DNA of 64,000 nt from CAIUPE01 sp046091665 (lineage in GTDB: Bacteria; Pseudomonadota; Alphaproteobacteria; Rhizobiales; Beijerinckiaceae): positions 1-64,000 of the forward strand of contig JBJTCD010000025.1 in assembly GCA_046091665.1 (NCBI GenBank), given 5' to 3'. Made by a program: the position numbers and the translations under genes. Positions 42,676 to 52,411 of the stretch are shown piece after piece (within the stretch, counting starts at the first letter, position 1; every line of letters begins with the position of its first letter). The notes below the pieces were generated by a model that had not been told where the DNA came from, did no database searches, and was given only the letters and a program-made list of their open reading frames with translations.

Positions 42676-43038
42676 TTATCCACGTGGCGAGCCATGATGC
42701 TGTGCGATCTTCCATTCGCCATCAGCTTTCACAAGCATCCAGGTCACACGATAAGGCATGGGTGTGTCACCATCAGCAAAATCAACATATGCGGCCGTTA
42801 CAGCCACCGTATCGTTGATCATCACAATATGCGGAAAAGGATAATGCGCGACATGCACTTTTGGACTCCGCCCGGCAAAATAGCCGCGAATGGCCGCGCG
42901 TCCGATCATCAACTCCGGAACCGCGCCGAAAAGCATCGCATCTTCGGTGTAAAGGGCTGCATGCGCATCAAGGTCGTGACTGTTAAAAACCTCGACCCAT
43001 CTTTTATGGAAGCCTTCAAGTGTTGAAAGATCGGCCAT
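42676..43038 (-). CDS. SnoaL/NTF2-like domain protein
   Basis: A 120-residue single-domain protein of the DUF4440/SnoaL-like cone fold: LEGFHKRWVEVFNSHDLDAHAALYTEDAMLFG at the N-terminus and PYRVTWMLVKADGEWKIAQHHGSP at the end are typical. It is a small ligand-binding or ketosteroid-isomerase-like protein whose activity cannot be assigned. The ATG at 43038 has GGAGGGG upstream; a 10-residue extension to 43068 is not conserved. Confidence 0.8.
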   Translation of the reverse strand: MADLSTLEGFHKRWVEVFNSHDLDAHAALYTEDAMLFGAVPELMIGRAAIRGYFAGRSPKVHVAHYPFPHIVMINDTVAVTAAYVDFADGDTPMPYRVTWMLVKADGEWKIAQHHGSPRG

Positions 43039-43082
43039 GATCCCCTCCCGCAATGGACGGGAACACATAGCCCTGATCGTGC

Positions 43083-44888
43083 TTAGCTGTCCATCTTGAG
43101 GGCGGCGATAAAGGCCTCTTGTGGAATTTCCACCTTACCGAATTGCCGCATGCGCTTTTTGCCCTCTTTTTGCTTGTCGAGCAATTTGCGCTTACGTGAA
43201 ATATCGCCGCCATAACATTTCGCTGTCACGTCTTTGCGTAAAGCCGAAATGGTTTCGCGAGCGATGATCTTGCCGCCGATGGCGGCTTGGATCGGAATTT
43301 GGAAGAGATGTTGCGGAATGAGATCTTTGAGTTTTTCGCACATCGCGCGGCCACGTGATTCAGCACGTGTACGATGGACAAGCATGGAGAGCGCATCAAC
43401 GGGTTCGGCATTTACGAGGATCGACATTTTAACAAGATCACCTTCACGATAATCGGTGATGTTATAATCAAAGCTCGCATAGCCTTTTGAAATTGACTTC
43501 AGACGATCATAGAAATCGAACACGACTTCATTGAGTGGCAGATCATAGACAACCATGGCGCGTTTGCCGACATAGTTCAAATCGACTTGCGTTCCGCGAC
43601 GGTCTTGACAGAGTTTCAAAATCGCACCAAGATAGTCATCGGGTGTTAAAATGGTTGCTCGAATCCAAGGTTCCTGAATGGATTCAATCTTCATAATGTC
43701 AGGCATATCGGCTGGATTATGAAGATCAATATCAGTGCCATCCTTCAAAGCGATTTTATAAATGACCGATGGGGCAGTTGCGATGAGATCGAGATTAAAC
43801 TCGCGGCTCAAACGCTCTTGAATGATTTCAAGATGCAGTAACCCCAAGAAACCGCAACGGAAACCGAAGCCAAGAGCGGCTGAAGATTCCATCTCATAAG
43901 AGAAGCTTGCATCATTCAAACGCAGTTTACCCATCGCGGCGCGCAAATCTTCGAATTGTGCGGCATCAACAGGAAAGAGGCCGCAGAACACGACCGGTTG
44001 CGCGGGCTCGAACCCTTCAAGCGCTTGAGCGCATGGCCGCTTTGTTTCTGTGATTGTGTCACCGACTCGGGTATCCGCAACTTGTTTGATCTGCGCGGTG
44101 ATAAAACCGATTTCACCGGGGCCGAGTTCGGCAGCATCTTGCATCTTCGGTGTGAAGACGCCGAGGCGATCGATATTGTAACGGGCATTTGTGCCCATCA
44201 TCGTGATATCCATGCCCTTCTTCAATTTGCCGTCGATGATGCGTACAAGCACAACAACACCGAGATAAGCATCATACCAACTGTCAACGAGCATCGCCTT
44301 TAACGGCGCGGTCTCGTCGCCTGCCGGGGGCGGCAATTTTTTGACGATGGCCTCGAGCACACCCTCGATGTTCAATCCCGTCTTTGCCGAAATCGGCACG
44401 GCTTCAGATGCATCGAGACCGATCACATCTTCGATCTGTTGTTTGATGCGCTCTGGCTCTGCGGCGGGCAGATCAACTTTGTTCAGCACCGGCACAATTT
44501 CATGCCCGGCATCAAGCGCGTGATAGACATTCGCAAGCGTCTGCGCTTCCACACCCTGCGACGCGTCAACCACAAGAAGCGAGCCTTCGCATGCGGCAAG
44601 TGAACGTGAGACTTCATAGGCGAAGTCGACATGGCCGGGCGTATCTATGAGATTGAGGATATAGGTCTTGCCGTCTTCGGCTTTGTAAGAAAGACGTACC
44701 GTCTGCGCCTTGATCGTGATTCCGCGCTCGCGCTCGATATCCATCGAGTCGAGGACTTGCTCAACCATATCGCGCTCGGCCAGCGCGCCGGTTTTCTGGA
44801 TCAAGCGATCCGCAAGCGTCGATTTGCCATGGTCAATATGGGCAACAATGGAAAAATTGCGAATTTGGTCAAAGGCATGTTTGGTCAT
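43083..44888 (-). CDS. lepA: Translation elongation factor 4 (LepA)
   Basis: A 601-residue translational GTPase that back-translocates or remodels stalled ribosomes. GTPase motifs: AHIDHGKST (G1), RERGITIKAQTV (G2), DTPGHVDF (G3), NKVDLP (G4). The LepA-specific C-terminal domain has CYGGDISRKRKLLDKQKEGKKRMRQFGKVEIPQEAF. The ATG at 44888 matches the family start; the frame continues 24 codons upstream without conservation. Confidence 0.96.
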   Translation of the reverse strand: MTKHAFDQIRNFSIVAHIDHGKSTLADRLIQKTGALAERDMVEQVLDSMDIERERGITIKAQTVRLSYKAEDGKTYILNLIDTPGHVDFAYEVSRSLAACEGSLLVVDASQGVEAQTLANVYHALDAGHEIVPVLNKVDLPAAEPERIKQQIEDVIGLDASEAVPISAKTGLNIEGVLEAIVKKLPPPAGDETAPLKAMLVDSWYDAYLGVVVLVRIIDGKLKKGMDITMMGTNARYNIDRLGVFTPKMQDAAELGPGEIGFITAQIKQVADTRVGDTITETKRPCAQALEGFEPAQPVVFCGLFPVDAAQFEDLRAAMGKLRLNDASFSYEMESSAALGFGFRCGFLGLLHLEIIQERLSREFNLDLIATAPSVIYKIALKDGTDIDLHNPADMPDIMKIESIQEPWIRATILTPDDYLGAILKLCQDRRGTQVDLNYVGKRAMVVYDLPLNEVVFDFYDRLKSISKGYASFDYNITDYREGDLVKMSILVNAEPVDALSMLVHRTRAESRGRAMCEKLKDLIPQHLFQIPIQAAIGGKIIARETISALRKDVTAKCYGGDISRKRKLLDKQKEGKKRMRQFGKVEIPQEAFIAALKMDS

Positions 44889-44997
44889 GGCGGGGGAATA
44901 GCAGTCAGCGCCCTGAATTCCAAGCTTTTCAGGTGTCGCATGCCAGCCATGAAGCGCCATTTTGAGCGTATATTTGGTCGCGGGGGCGGGGTAAGAC

Positions 44998-45015
44998 GGC
45001 GATCACTGTATCGCC
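44998..45015 (+). promoter_or_regulatory. Hairpin ahead of the DMT transporter gene
   Basis: GGCGAT, loop CACTGT, ATCGCC is a perfect 6-bp stem, 12 bases before the predicted TTG start and followed by GAGTATTTT. It could occlude the start or act as an operator. Confidence 0.3.
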
Positions 45016-45027
45016 GAGTATTTTGCT

Positions 45028-45870
45028 TTGGATCTTGTGCCCTTTCTCGCCGCCCTGTTGAGCGCCATTTTCCATGCGGGCTGGAATGCCGCAGCGCGCT
45101 CGCGTCCGGATCCGTCGGCGGCGGTTACGGCCACTGTTTTTATGGCGGGGGTGATTTCCATCCCCTTCACATTTTATTTCGGCTTGCCGCCGCTTGAGGC
45201 CGTGCCTTGGCTGCTGTTGGGGATCTTGTTCAACACCACAACCTTGCGGCTCCTTGTCGCCATCTATCGGTTGATGCCTTTTGCCGTCGCCTATCCAATG
45301 ATGCGCGGAACCATTCCACTCGCGGTCACCGCGCTTGATTTTATCTTTTTGCCGATTGGCTATCCCGGCGCACTGGCTTTGTTCGGAATCGTTCTTGTTT
45401 CATTGGGCGTTATTCTCTTGGCGTTTACAGGCCGCCGACAGGAGTCACTCGGGTGGAAACCCATTCTGCTCGCGGTTCTAGGAGGTATAACAGCTGCTGC
45501 TTATGTCATCACTGATGTCAAAGGGATTGCGATCACGGGAAGCCCGATTGTTTATGGCCTCGTCGCCGCCATCATCAATGCAATCGCCATGCCCATCTTC
45601 TTGCGCGCGGAAGGTGTTCCGCTTTCGAAAGTCATGAAGGGCGAATATCTTTTTGGACTCATCGCATCGGTTTTCTCGATGAGTTCTTATGTTTTATTTC
45701 TTTACGCGCTCACACATGGACCTGTGGGTGCAGCATCGGCCATTCGTGAAACCAGCGTTCTTTTTGCGCTCGGCATCTCGGTGATCATCCTCAAAGAACC
45801 GGTTGGACTTTTGCGATGGATCGCATGCGGCATTGCTTTTATGGGTACAGCCTTACTTCGCTTAGCGTGA
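45028..45870 (+). CDS. EamA/DMT-family transporter
   Basis: A 280-residue membrane protein with about ten helices in two EamA repeats. Typical sequence: LSAIFHAGWNAAARSRPDP near the N-terminus, AVAYPMMRGTIPLAVTALDF at the end of repeat one, and PVGAASAIRETSVLFALGISVIILKEPVG in repeat two. The substrate, probably a metabolite or amino acid, is unknown. It starts at a TTG (a GTG at 45037 is possible), convergent with hrcA with 10 bases between stops. Confidence 0.82.
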   Translation: MDLVPFLAALLSAIFHAGWNAAARSRPDPSAAVTATVFMAGVISIPFTFYFGLPPLEAVPWLLLGILFNTTTLRLLVAIYRLMPFAVAYPMMRGTIPLAVTALDFIFLPIGYPGALALFGIVLVSLGVILLAFTGRRQESLGWKPILLAVLGGITAAAYVITDVKGIAITGSPIVYGLVAAIINAIAMPIFLRAEGVPLSKVMKGEYLFGLIASVFSMSSYVLFLYALTHGPVGAASAIRETSVLFALGISVIILKEPVGLLRWIACGIAFMGTALLRLA

Positions 45871-45880
45871 TGCCAACGTC

Positions 45881-46966
45881 TCAAGCGCGACCTGATTCAA
45901 TCAGCTTTGAAATGATCTTGGCCGTGTAATCCACCATCGGTACGACTTTCGCGTAGTTCAAACGCGTAGGTCCAATAATACCAAGCACACCAACGATTTT
46001 TTGCTGACTGTCGCGGAAGGGTGCAGCGATCATGGATGACCCAGATAAAGAAAAAAGCTTATTCTCCGAGCCAATGTAAATTCTCACTCCTTCACCCGTT
46101 TCAGCGCGAGACAAAAGATCAATCACATCTTTTTTGGTTTCAAGATCTGAAAATAAAAGACGTACGCGTTCGAGATCATCAATCGCTTTGAGATCACCTA
46201 AAAGATTGGCTTGGCCTCGAATGATCAATTGTCGGTCGTCAGCGGTGCCTGTCCAATTGGCAAGACCTGTAGCAACAAGATGTGCAGTGAGTGAATCAAG
46301 TTCACGTTCAGCATCTTGTCGTGCTTGTTCAATTTCTACGCGCAACTCAGCAATTGTTTTTCCGCGAATGCGGTCAGAAAGATAATTTGATGCTTCAACA
46401 AGCGCTGATGAGGGCAAGCCATGTGGTAATTCAATGATACGATTTTCAATCGTTCCGTCTTCCGAGACGAGAACGGTTAAAGCGCGACTTTTTTCAATCC
46501 TTACAAATTCAATATGTTTCAGTGGGGACGTTGTTTTGGACGTGAGAACAACGCCTGCCCCCCGTGTAAGGCCCGACAACATCGCCGAGGCCTCCGTCAA
46601 AAGCGTTTCCGTTGATTTGGCATGACCCGATGCGCGCACCTGCGCTTCGATATTCCCGCGTTCTTCCGCTGATAAATCACCCACTTCCATCAGCGCATCA
46701 ACAAAGAACCGAAGACCGCTTTCGGTCGGCAAGCGCCCGGCGCTCGTGTGCGGCGCATAGATCAATCCGGCACTCTCAAGATCGGCCATGACATTGCGGA
46801 CGGAGGCCGGTGAAAGTGCAATCGGGATGAGCCGCGATAAATTCCGCGAGCCGACGGGTTCCCCCGTTTCGAGATAGGATTCCACGATCCGCCGAAAAAT
46901 TTCACGCGACCTCTGATTGAGATCAATCAGGGGGTTGGAAGCGGGCGAGGCAGTGTCGTCTTTCAT
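45881..46966 (-). CDS. hrcA: Heat-inducible transcription repressor HrcA
   Basis: A 361-residue repressor of chaperone genes that binds CIRCE operators. The N-terminal winged helix is clear (NQRSREIFRRIVESYLETGEPVGSRNLSRLIPIALSPASVRNVMADLESAGLI), then the GAF-like and dimerisation domains with HTSAGRLPTESGLRFFVDALMEV and GVLGIIGPTRLNYAKVVPMVDYTAKIISKLI. The ATG at 46966 gives the family length. It is divergent from rph. grpE, often next to hrcA, lies 9 kb away here, and I find no proper CIRCE in the gap. Confidence 0.94.
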   Translation of the reverse strand: MKDDTASPASNPLIDLNQRSREIFRRIVESYLETGEPVGSRNLSRLIPIALSPASVRNVMADLESAGLIYAPHTSAGRLPTESGLRFFVDALMEVGDLSAEERGNIEAQVRASGHAKSTETLLTEASAMLSGLTRGAGVVLTSKTTSPLKHIEFVRIEKSRALTVLVSEDGTIENRIIELPHGLPSSALVEASNYLSDRIRGKTIAELRVEIEQARQDAERELDSLTAHLVATGLANWTGTADDRQLIIRGQANLLGDLKAIDDLERVRLLFSDLETKKDVIDLLSRAETGEGVRIYIGSENKLFSLSGSSMIAAPFRDSQQKIVGVLGIIGPTRLNYAKVVPMVDYTAKIISKLIESGRA

Positions 46967-47118
46967 GAAACACTCATTTGAGGAGCTAAATTTTGAATCT
47001 CCTATCCCCCTAATGTGAAGATCGGAGGCCTCCGGATCAAGATGTCTTGCCTTGCGACAAGGGCCGGAGGGGCCTAGAAGTCTCGGCAACACGAGCTCTT
47101 ATTCTGGAAAATTCCCCT

Positions 47119-47832
47119 ATGCGCCCTTCAAAACGCGCGCCCGACGAACTTCGGGCGGTCTCCCTCGAACGCAATGTCGCCCGCTATGCGGAAGGGTCAT
47201 GTCTCGTCAAATTCGGCGAAACCCATGTGCTATGTACCGCTTCTTTGGAAGAAAAAGCGCCGCCATGGCTGCGAGGCTCCGGTAAAGGCTGGGTCACGGC
47301 TGAATATGCGATGTTACCGCGTGCGACCGCGGAGCGCACACGGCGCGAAAGCACCTCGGGAAAGCCATCGGGCCGAACGCAAGAAATTCAGCGCCTCATT
47401 GGGCGGTCATTGCGCTCGGTCGTTGATCTTGGCCAGCTCGCCGAGCGGCAGATCACGCTTGATTGCGATGTCATTCAGGCGGATGGTGGCACGCGCACAG
47501 CGGCGATCACCGGCGCATGGGTCGCGCTTCATGATTGTGTTCAGTGGATGAAATCTCGTTCAATCATCACAGGCAATCCGCTGCGTGATCATGTGGCTGC
47601 GATTTCGTGCGGTATTGTAAAAGGAACGCCGGTGATTGATCTTGATTATGCTGAAGATTCTACCGCTGAAACCGATGCCAATTTTGTCATGACGGGATCA
47701 GGCGGGTTGGTTGAGATTCAAGGCACAGCCGAAGGCAAACCTTTTTCTGAAGATGAATTGCTCGCGCTTCTCAAGCTTGCAAAAAATGGCATCGGCACTT
47801 TGGTCTCGATGCAGAAATCCATTATTGGCTGA
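47119..47832 (+). CDS. rph: Ribonuclease PH
   Basis: A 237-residue phosphorolytic 3'-5' exoribonuclease that trims tRNA 3' ends. Signatures: MRPSKRAPDELRAVSLERN at the start, GSCLVKFGETHVLCTASLEE, GWVTAEYAMLPRAT, IQADGGTRTAAITGAWVAL, and DLDYAEDSTAETDANFVMT. The ATG at 47119 is the family start. It leads a three-gene operon with rdgB (2-base gap) and hemW. Confidence 0.96.
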   Translation: MRPSKRAPDELRAVSLERNVARYAEGSCLVKFGETHVLCTASLEEKAPPWLRGSGKGWVTAEYAMLPRATAERTRRESTSGKPSGRTQEIQRLIGRSLRSVVDLGQLAERQITLDCDVIQADGGTRTAAITGAWVALHDCVQWMKSRSIITGNPLRDHVAAISCGIVKGTPVIDLDYAEDSTAETDANFVMTGSGGLVEIQGTAEGKPFSEDELLALLKLAKNGIGTLVSMQKSIIG

Positions 47833-47834
47833 TC

Positions 47835-48467
47835 ATGTCTCGTCGTCTTTCCGGTCGCGTCGTCATTGCCACGCATAACAAAGGCAAACTCAAAGAGATG
47901 AGTGAGCTTTTGGCACCGCATGGCGTTGAGCTTGTATCCGCTGGTGAACTTCATTTGCCCGAGCCGGAAGAGACGGGTGTGACATTCGCGGAAAACGCTT
48001 TCATCAAAGCGCATGCGGCGGCAATGACATCAGGTCTTCCAGCTTTTGCGGATGATTCTGGTCTTTGTGTTGAAGCGCTTGGTGGTGATCCTGGGCTTTA
48101 TTCAGCACGATGGGCGGGGCCTGAGAAAGATTTCAAAGTCGCAATGGAAAAAGTTGAAGCGGGATTAAAAGCAAAAGGTGCAGTCACGCCCTCACAACGT
48201 CGCGCTTATTTCATCTCGGCTTTATCTGTTGTGTGGCCCGATGGGTATGAGGTGGCGGTTGAAGGTCGCGTTAACGGCGTTCTTGTTTGGCCACCACGCG
48301 GTCACGCGGGTTTTGGTTATGATCCGATGTTTTTGCCCGACGGATTTGATCGCACATTCGGTGAAATGACAGCCGAAGAGAAGCATGGTCTACCACCGCA
48401 TGGTCTTGGTCTTTCACACCGCGCGCGTGCTTTCCTGGCGCTTGAAAAACTTTGTCTCACGATATGA
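47835..48467 (+). CDS. rdgB: XTP/dITP diphosphatase (HAM1 family)
   Basis: A 210-residue house-cleaning pyrophosphatase that removes non-canonical purine nucleotides such as dITP and XTP. Motifs are ATHNKGKLKEM at the N-terminus, TFAENAFIKAHAAA, FADDSGLCVEALGGDPGLYSARWAG, and GHAGFGYDPMFLPDG. It follows rph by 2 bases, and its stop overlaps the hemW start (ATGA). Confidence 0.95.
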   Translation: MSRRLSGRVVIATHNKGKLKEMSELLAPHGVELVSAGELHLPEPEETGVTFAENAFIKAHAAAMTSGLPAFADDSGLCVEALGGDPGLYSARWAGPEKDFKVAMEKVEAGLKAKGAVTPSQRRAYFISALSVVWPDGYEVAVEGRVNGVLVWPPRGHAGFGYDPMFLPDGFDRTFGEMTAEEKHGLPPHGLGLSHRARAFLALEKLCLTI

Positions 48468-49630
48468 CGGATGGTCTCATTGAACGTGATCCCGGTTTCG
48501 GTATCTATGTTCATTGGCCCTTTTGTGCTGCGAAATGTCCTTATTGTGATTTCAACAGCCATGTCCGTGCCGCACCTATTGATGAGACACGTTTTGTAAA
48601 AGCGTTCGAAAGCGAACTCACCTTTCAAAGAGAGAGATCGGGCCTCCGTGAAGTCGGCAGTATTTTCTTTGGAGGCGGCACCCCTTCATTAATGCGACCT
48701 GAAACGATTGAGGCATTGCTAAACGCGATTTCGTCACGCTGGCCCTTGTCATCGAATGTCGAAATCACGATGGAAGCCAATCCGACGAGTGTCGAAGCCT
48801 CTCGTCTGCGTGCCTATCGTGATGCGGGGATCAATCGTTTATCGCTCGGCGTACAAGCGATGAATGATCATGATCTTAAAACACTCGGTCGGTTGCATTC
48901 TGCCGATGAAGCAAAAGCCGCTATTAAAATCGCGGCATCAATCTTTGATCGCTATTCATTTGATTTGATTTATGCGCGCCCCAATCAAACACCTGAATCT
49001 TGGGTAAATGAATTAAAAGAGGCGATTGCACTCGCCGCAGAACATTTGTCTCTCTATCAATTGACAATTGAAGACGGCACGATGTTTGAGCGGTTGGTCG
49101 CTGCCGGTAAGCTCATACCTATGCCTGACGAGGATCAACGTATTCTTTTTGACCTCACGCAAGAGACATGTGAGAAGCTTGGTCTTCCAGCCTATGAAAT
49201 TTCAAATCATGCGCGCGTGGGTTCAGAGTGTCGTCATAATCTCCTCTATTGGCGTTATGGTGATTATATTGGCGTTGGTCCGGGCGCTCATGCGCGCTTG
49301 CGCGATGAAAATGGCCGACATGCGATGTCGAATGAAAAACATCCCGAGACATGGCTCTCTCTTGTTGAAAGTCGTGGCCACGGGCTCATTGAAGATGAAG
49401 TTCTTTCGTCTCTTGAACAAGCCAATGAATGTCTTCTCATGGGCTTGCGTTTAGAAGAGGGTCTTGATCTTGTTCGTACCGAGACACTCGCTGGTCAATC
49501 ACTTGATCAAGATATTTTGTATCGCTTGATGGATGAAGGTCTTGTTGAGACCATCTCCAATCATCATTTGCGTGTAACGGCAAAAGGTCGCCCCGTCCTT
49601 AACGCGATTGTCAGAGCTCTGTCGTTCTGA
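48464..49630 (+). CDS. hemW: Radical SAM family heme chaperone HemW
   Basis: A 388-residue HemN-like radical SAM protein that carries heme to respiratory proteins. The CxxxCxxC cluster is C21, C25, C28 (FCAAKCPYCDF), with a phenylalanine after the last cysteine as in HemW. FFGGGTPSLM, TMEANPTSVE and NRLSLGVQAMN are also typical. I use the ATG at 48464 overlapping the rdgB stop. Heme delivery fits the cbb3 capacity of this organism. Confidence 0.93.
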   Translation: MTDGLIERDPGFGIYVHWPFCAAKCPYCDFNSHVRAAPIDETRFVKAFESELTFQRERSGLREVGSIFFGGGTPSLMRPETIEALLNAISSRWPLSSNVEITMEANPTSVEASRLRAYRDAGINRLSLGVQAMNDHDLKTLGRLHSADEAKAAIKIAASIFDRYSFDLIYARPNQTPESWVNELKEAIALAAEHLSLYQLTIEDGTMFERLVAAGKLIPMPDEDQRILFDLTQETCEKLGLPAYEISNHARVGSECRHNLLYWRYGDYIGVGPGAHARLRDENGRHAMSNEKHPETWLSLVESRGHGLIEDEVLSSLEQANECLLMGLRLEEGLDLVRTETLAGQSLDQDILYRLMDEGLVETISNHHLRVTAKGRPVLNAIVRALSF

Positions 49631-49639
49631 TCACCAACA

Positions 49640-50965
49640 TCACGGAAAATTTGTTGGTGCGTTATCAATCTTTGTGGCTCCACCTTTATTCACTTGCATG
49701 ATGACAAGTCCACGTTGATTGGTACCGTCTTGGCGGAAGCGGAACAAACCATCAAGGCCGATTGCGCCTTCAGGTGTCGCCAATGTTTCCGCATCAAAGG
49801 CTTTATCGCCTTTGTTTTTCTTTAATGCATTGAGAAGAAATATAGCATCATAGGCAAGCGTTGCAATGCGGGTTGGATCGCTGCCAAAACGTTCGCGATA
49901 TTTGGCTGCAAATGTTTCATAGCCGGATTTATCCGGCATCGCGAACCAGCCATTGGCAAAAGCAGGCGTTGAGAAGATACGCGGATCATCCCATGCGCTT
50001 GTACCTAAGAGTTGAATCTTTTTCGGATCAAGTCCGGCACTGCTGAGGGCCTTTGCAACAGATGCCGCATTATCTCCATTCTCAGGAATAAACAGTGCAT
50101 CAATTTGATCTTTGATGGCGCTTAGTCGTTGTGCTGCCGGATCAATCGCACCCGGTGTATAACGTTCAATCGCCTTGATGGTGATGCCATTGCGCGCCGC
50201 CACATCTTGCAATGTTGCATTCACAGCGTTGCCATAGGTCGATTCAGGAATAAGCGCGGCGATTGTCTTTTTACCTTTCGCAGCGGCGAAGCTCAAAATG
50301 CGATCAACATCGCATTGCGGCAAGAAGCTTAAAAGATAGACCCCGCGACCCGCGACACCGATATCGGTCGAAAAAGCGATGACCGGTCGATTGGCGCTGC
50401 GCGCAATCGAGCCGGTCGCTTGAACGGAAGAGGCGAGCAAAGGTCCGATGATCACGCTCGCGCCTTCGGCGATGGCTTGTTTGGTTGCTTCGCGCGCGCC
50501 ATCAGGTGTGCCTCGCTCGTCCTTAACAACCAACTCGATTGAGGCCCCGGGCAGATCAGCCATGGCGAGGTCCGCGGCATTTATTAGCGCTTGCGCGGCA
50601 CCCCCCGTTCCGCCAGAGGCCGAGAGCGGCAAGAGAAGCGCTATCTTGGGCGTGCCTGTGAGCGGCGGCGCGGCGGTAGCCGGGGCAGGTGCGGCCTCTG
50701 ATGCAGGTGTTGTTTGCGCGGAGGTGCCCGGCGGCGGCAGCTCGGTGCCAGCAATTGGCTCAGAAGTTACGGAAGGAGTTGCATCGGTCTCAGCGGGCCC
50801 GTTTTGAGGGGCCGCTTCTTGCGAGGGCGTAATCAATCCACCACCGAGCCGGCTCGAGGCAACGCAGCCGCTTAATGCGAGTCCGAGGCCGATGACCGCC
50901 AAAACCTTGAGCGTCTTTGCGCCAAAATCCACTTTTGATCCTAAGGATACAAAGTTTGAGGTCAC
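49640..50965 (-). CDS. LpoA-like penicillin-binding protein activator lipoprotein
   Basis: A 441-residue outer-membrane-type lipoprotein. The signal ends in the lipobox ALSGC (C34). Residues about 45-105 are a Pro/Ala/Thr-rich flexible tether, and the rest is a periplasmic-binding-protein fold (PKIALLLPLSASGGTGGAAQALINAADLA, GASVIIGPLLASSVQA, IATLAYDAIFLLNALKK), as in YraM/LpoA. In enterics LpoA activates the peptidoglycan synthase PBP1A; here that is by family only. It starts at a GTG with GAGGAG upstream, divergent from rsmI and yraN, the conserved YraM neighbourhood. Confidence 0.85.
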   Translation of the reverse strand: MTSNFVSLGSKVDFGAKTLKVLAVIGLGLALSGCVASSRLGGGLITPSQEAAPQNGPAETDATPSVTSEPIAGTELPPPGTSAQTTPASEAAPAPATAAPPLTGTPKIALLLPLSASGGTGGAAQALINAADLAMADLPGASIELVVKDERGTPDGAREATKQAIAEGASVIIGPLLASSVQATGSIARSANRPVIAFSTDIGVAGRGVYLLSFLPQCDVDRILSFAAAKGKKTIAALIPESTYGNAVNATLQDVAARNGITIKAIERYTPGAIDPAAQRLSAIKDQIDALFIPENGDNAASVAKALSSAGLDPKKIQLLGTSAWDDPRIFSTPAFANGWFAMPDKSGYETFAAKYRERFGSDPTRIATLAYDAIFLLNALKKNKGDKAFDAETLATPEGAIGLDGLFRFRQDGTNQRGLVIMQVNKGGATKIDNAPTNFP

Positions 50966-51114
50966 ATCGCTCTCCTCGTAATCTCACCGACAGTTACGCG
51001 GCGCAAAGCGCGTTTGCCGTCATGCAACACAATCTCGGTTGCATCAAATCCGTGTCTCATGCAATGCCATAACGGCAACCGCATCCTCATTCGTCTGTCG
51101 ATAAAGGTTTTTTC

Positions 51115-52020
51115 GTGGCGATCCGCGAGCCCGCTTCTTATACCGCGTTCGGCATGAAAGCCGAGGCTGAGCCGCTCGCGCCGGGTTTGCATATTGTTGC
51201 AACGCCGATCGGCAATCTCAAAGATGTGAGTTTTCGTGCCTTGGGGACTTTGGCTGCCGCCGATGCTGTTTTTGCCGAAGATACGCGTGTGTCGCGTAAA
51301 TTATTGGCTCATTATGGCATCACGACGCCGCTCATCGCCTATCACGAGCATAATGCTACAGAAATGCGGCCCAAAATCATTGCGCGATTGAAAGAGGGGC
51401 AAGCGCTGGCTTTGATTTCCGACGCCGGAACGCCTTTGGTTTCTGATCCCGGTTATAGGCTCGTTGAGGCGGTGCTGGCGGAAGGCTTTAACGTGGTTCC
51501 GGTTCCGGGCCCCTCCGCTGTGTTGGCCGCGCTTGTCGCTGCGGGCCTTCCAACGGATCGTTTCTTCTTCGAAGGCTTTCTACCGCCGAAATCTGCCGCG
51601 CGGCGGGAGCGCCTTGCCGCACTTGCTACGATTCCCGCGACGCTTGTTTTTTTCGAATCGCCCCATCGTCTCGTCGATATGTTGCGTGATGCGCTTGAGA
51701 CTTTAGGAGATCGAACCGCTGCGGTGGCGCGTGAATTGACGAAGCTCTATGAAACGGTGCGGCGCGGAACCCTTCAAGATCTCACAAGTGAATTTGAAGC
51801 AGCGAGCCGTCCCAAAGGTGAAATCGTTGTGTTGATTGGTGCCGCTGTCGCTTCGGACAGATTACACGAAGCGACAGAGGGGCTCGACGATCGCTTGCGG
51901 CACCATCTCACGCATCTCTCTGTCAAAGATGCGGTGGCTGTTGCGGTTGAGGAAACGGGGTTGCCACGTCGGCAGGTCTATGCGCGTGCGGTTGCTTTGG
52001 CAAAAGGCGATGTCGATTGA
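51115..52020 (+). CDS. rsmI: 16S rRNA (cytidine(1402)-2'-O)-methyltransferase
   Basis: A 301-residue tetrapyrrole-methylase-fold enzyme that 2'-O-methylates C1402 in the ribosomal decoding centre. Signatures: GLHIVATPIGNLKDVSFRALGTLAAADAVFAEDTRVSRKLL, ALISDAGTPLVSDPGYRLV, and FFEGFLPPKSAARRERL. It starts at a GTG (an ATG at 51154 would remove 13 residues). Its stop overlaps the yraN start (TTGA). Confidence 0.95.
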   Translation: MAIREPASYTAFGMKAEAEPLAPGLHIVATPIGNLKDVSFRALGTLAAADAVFAEDTRVSRKLLAHYGITTPLIAYHEHNATEMRPKIIARLKEGQALALISDAGTPLVSDPGYRLVEAVLAEGFNVVPVPGPSAVLAALVAAGLPTDRFFFEGFLPPKSAARRERLAALATIPATLVFFESPHRLVDMLRDALETLGDRTAAVARELTKLYETVRRGTLQDLTSEFEAASRPKGEIVVLIGAAVASDRLHEATEGLDDRLRHHLTHLSVKDAVAVAVEETGLPRRQVYARAVALAKGDVD

Positions 52021-52394
52021 AGGCACAGGCTCAAAAACGCAAAAAGGCCTATCGCTGGGGCCATTATGCGGAATTTCTTGCGGCATGTTGGCTCATAATG
52101 AAGGGGTACAGAATATTGGCGCGGCGCTATGGAGCGCGGGGTGGCGAGATTGATCTCGTCATCGCGCGAGGAAAATTGATCGCCTTTGTTGAAGTGAAAG
52201 CCCGCAGCGATTTTGATACCGCGCTTGAAGCGATTGATGAAATAAAAAGCCGCCGCCTGGGCAAGGCCATTGAAGACTGGATTTTTCGCCACCAACCTCC
52301 TTATGGGTATGATTTACGTGGTGACGCGGTGATCATTGTTCCTTGGCGCTTTCCTCGCCATATCGAGGATGCATTTGACTTGCCTTTGGATTAA
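52017..52394 (+). CDS. YraN-family putative endonuclease-like protein
   Basis: A 125-residue UPF0102 protein of the restriction-endonuclease fold. The conserved elements GHYAEFLAACWLIMKGYRILARRYGARGGEIDLVIARG and LIAFVEVKARS hold the D/ExK-type site. Its role is not established. The TTG start overlaps the rsmI stop. Confidence 0.88.
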   Translation: MKAQAQKRKKAYRWGHYAEFLAACWLIMKGYRILARRYGARGGEIDLVIARGKLIAFVEVKARSDFDTALEAIDEIKSRRLGKAIEDWIFRHQPPYGYDLRGDAVIIVPWRFPRHIEDAFDLPLD

Positions 52395-52411
52395 AAAGGC
52401 GGCGACGATTA

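Noticed and set aside
46967..47000. Possible CIRCE element upstream of hrcA (CACTC...GAGGAGCTAA)
   Set aside because: The arms are imperfect and only about 4 bases apart, whereas CIRCE has 9-base arms and a 9-base spacer.
49632..49659. Inverted repeat CACCAACA/TGTTGGTG between hemW and the LpoA-like gene as a terminator
   Set aside because: The arms overlap the coding end of the lipoprotein gene, the loop is 12 bases and no T tract follows on either strand.
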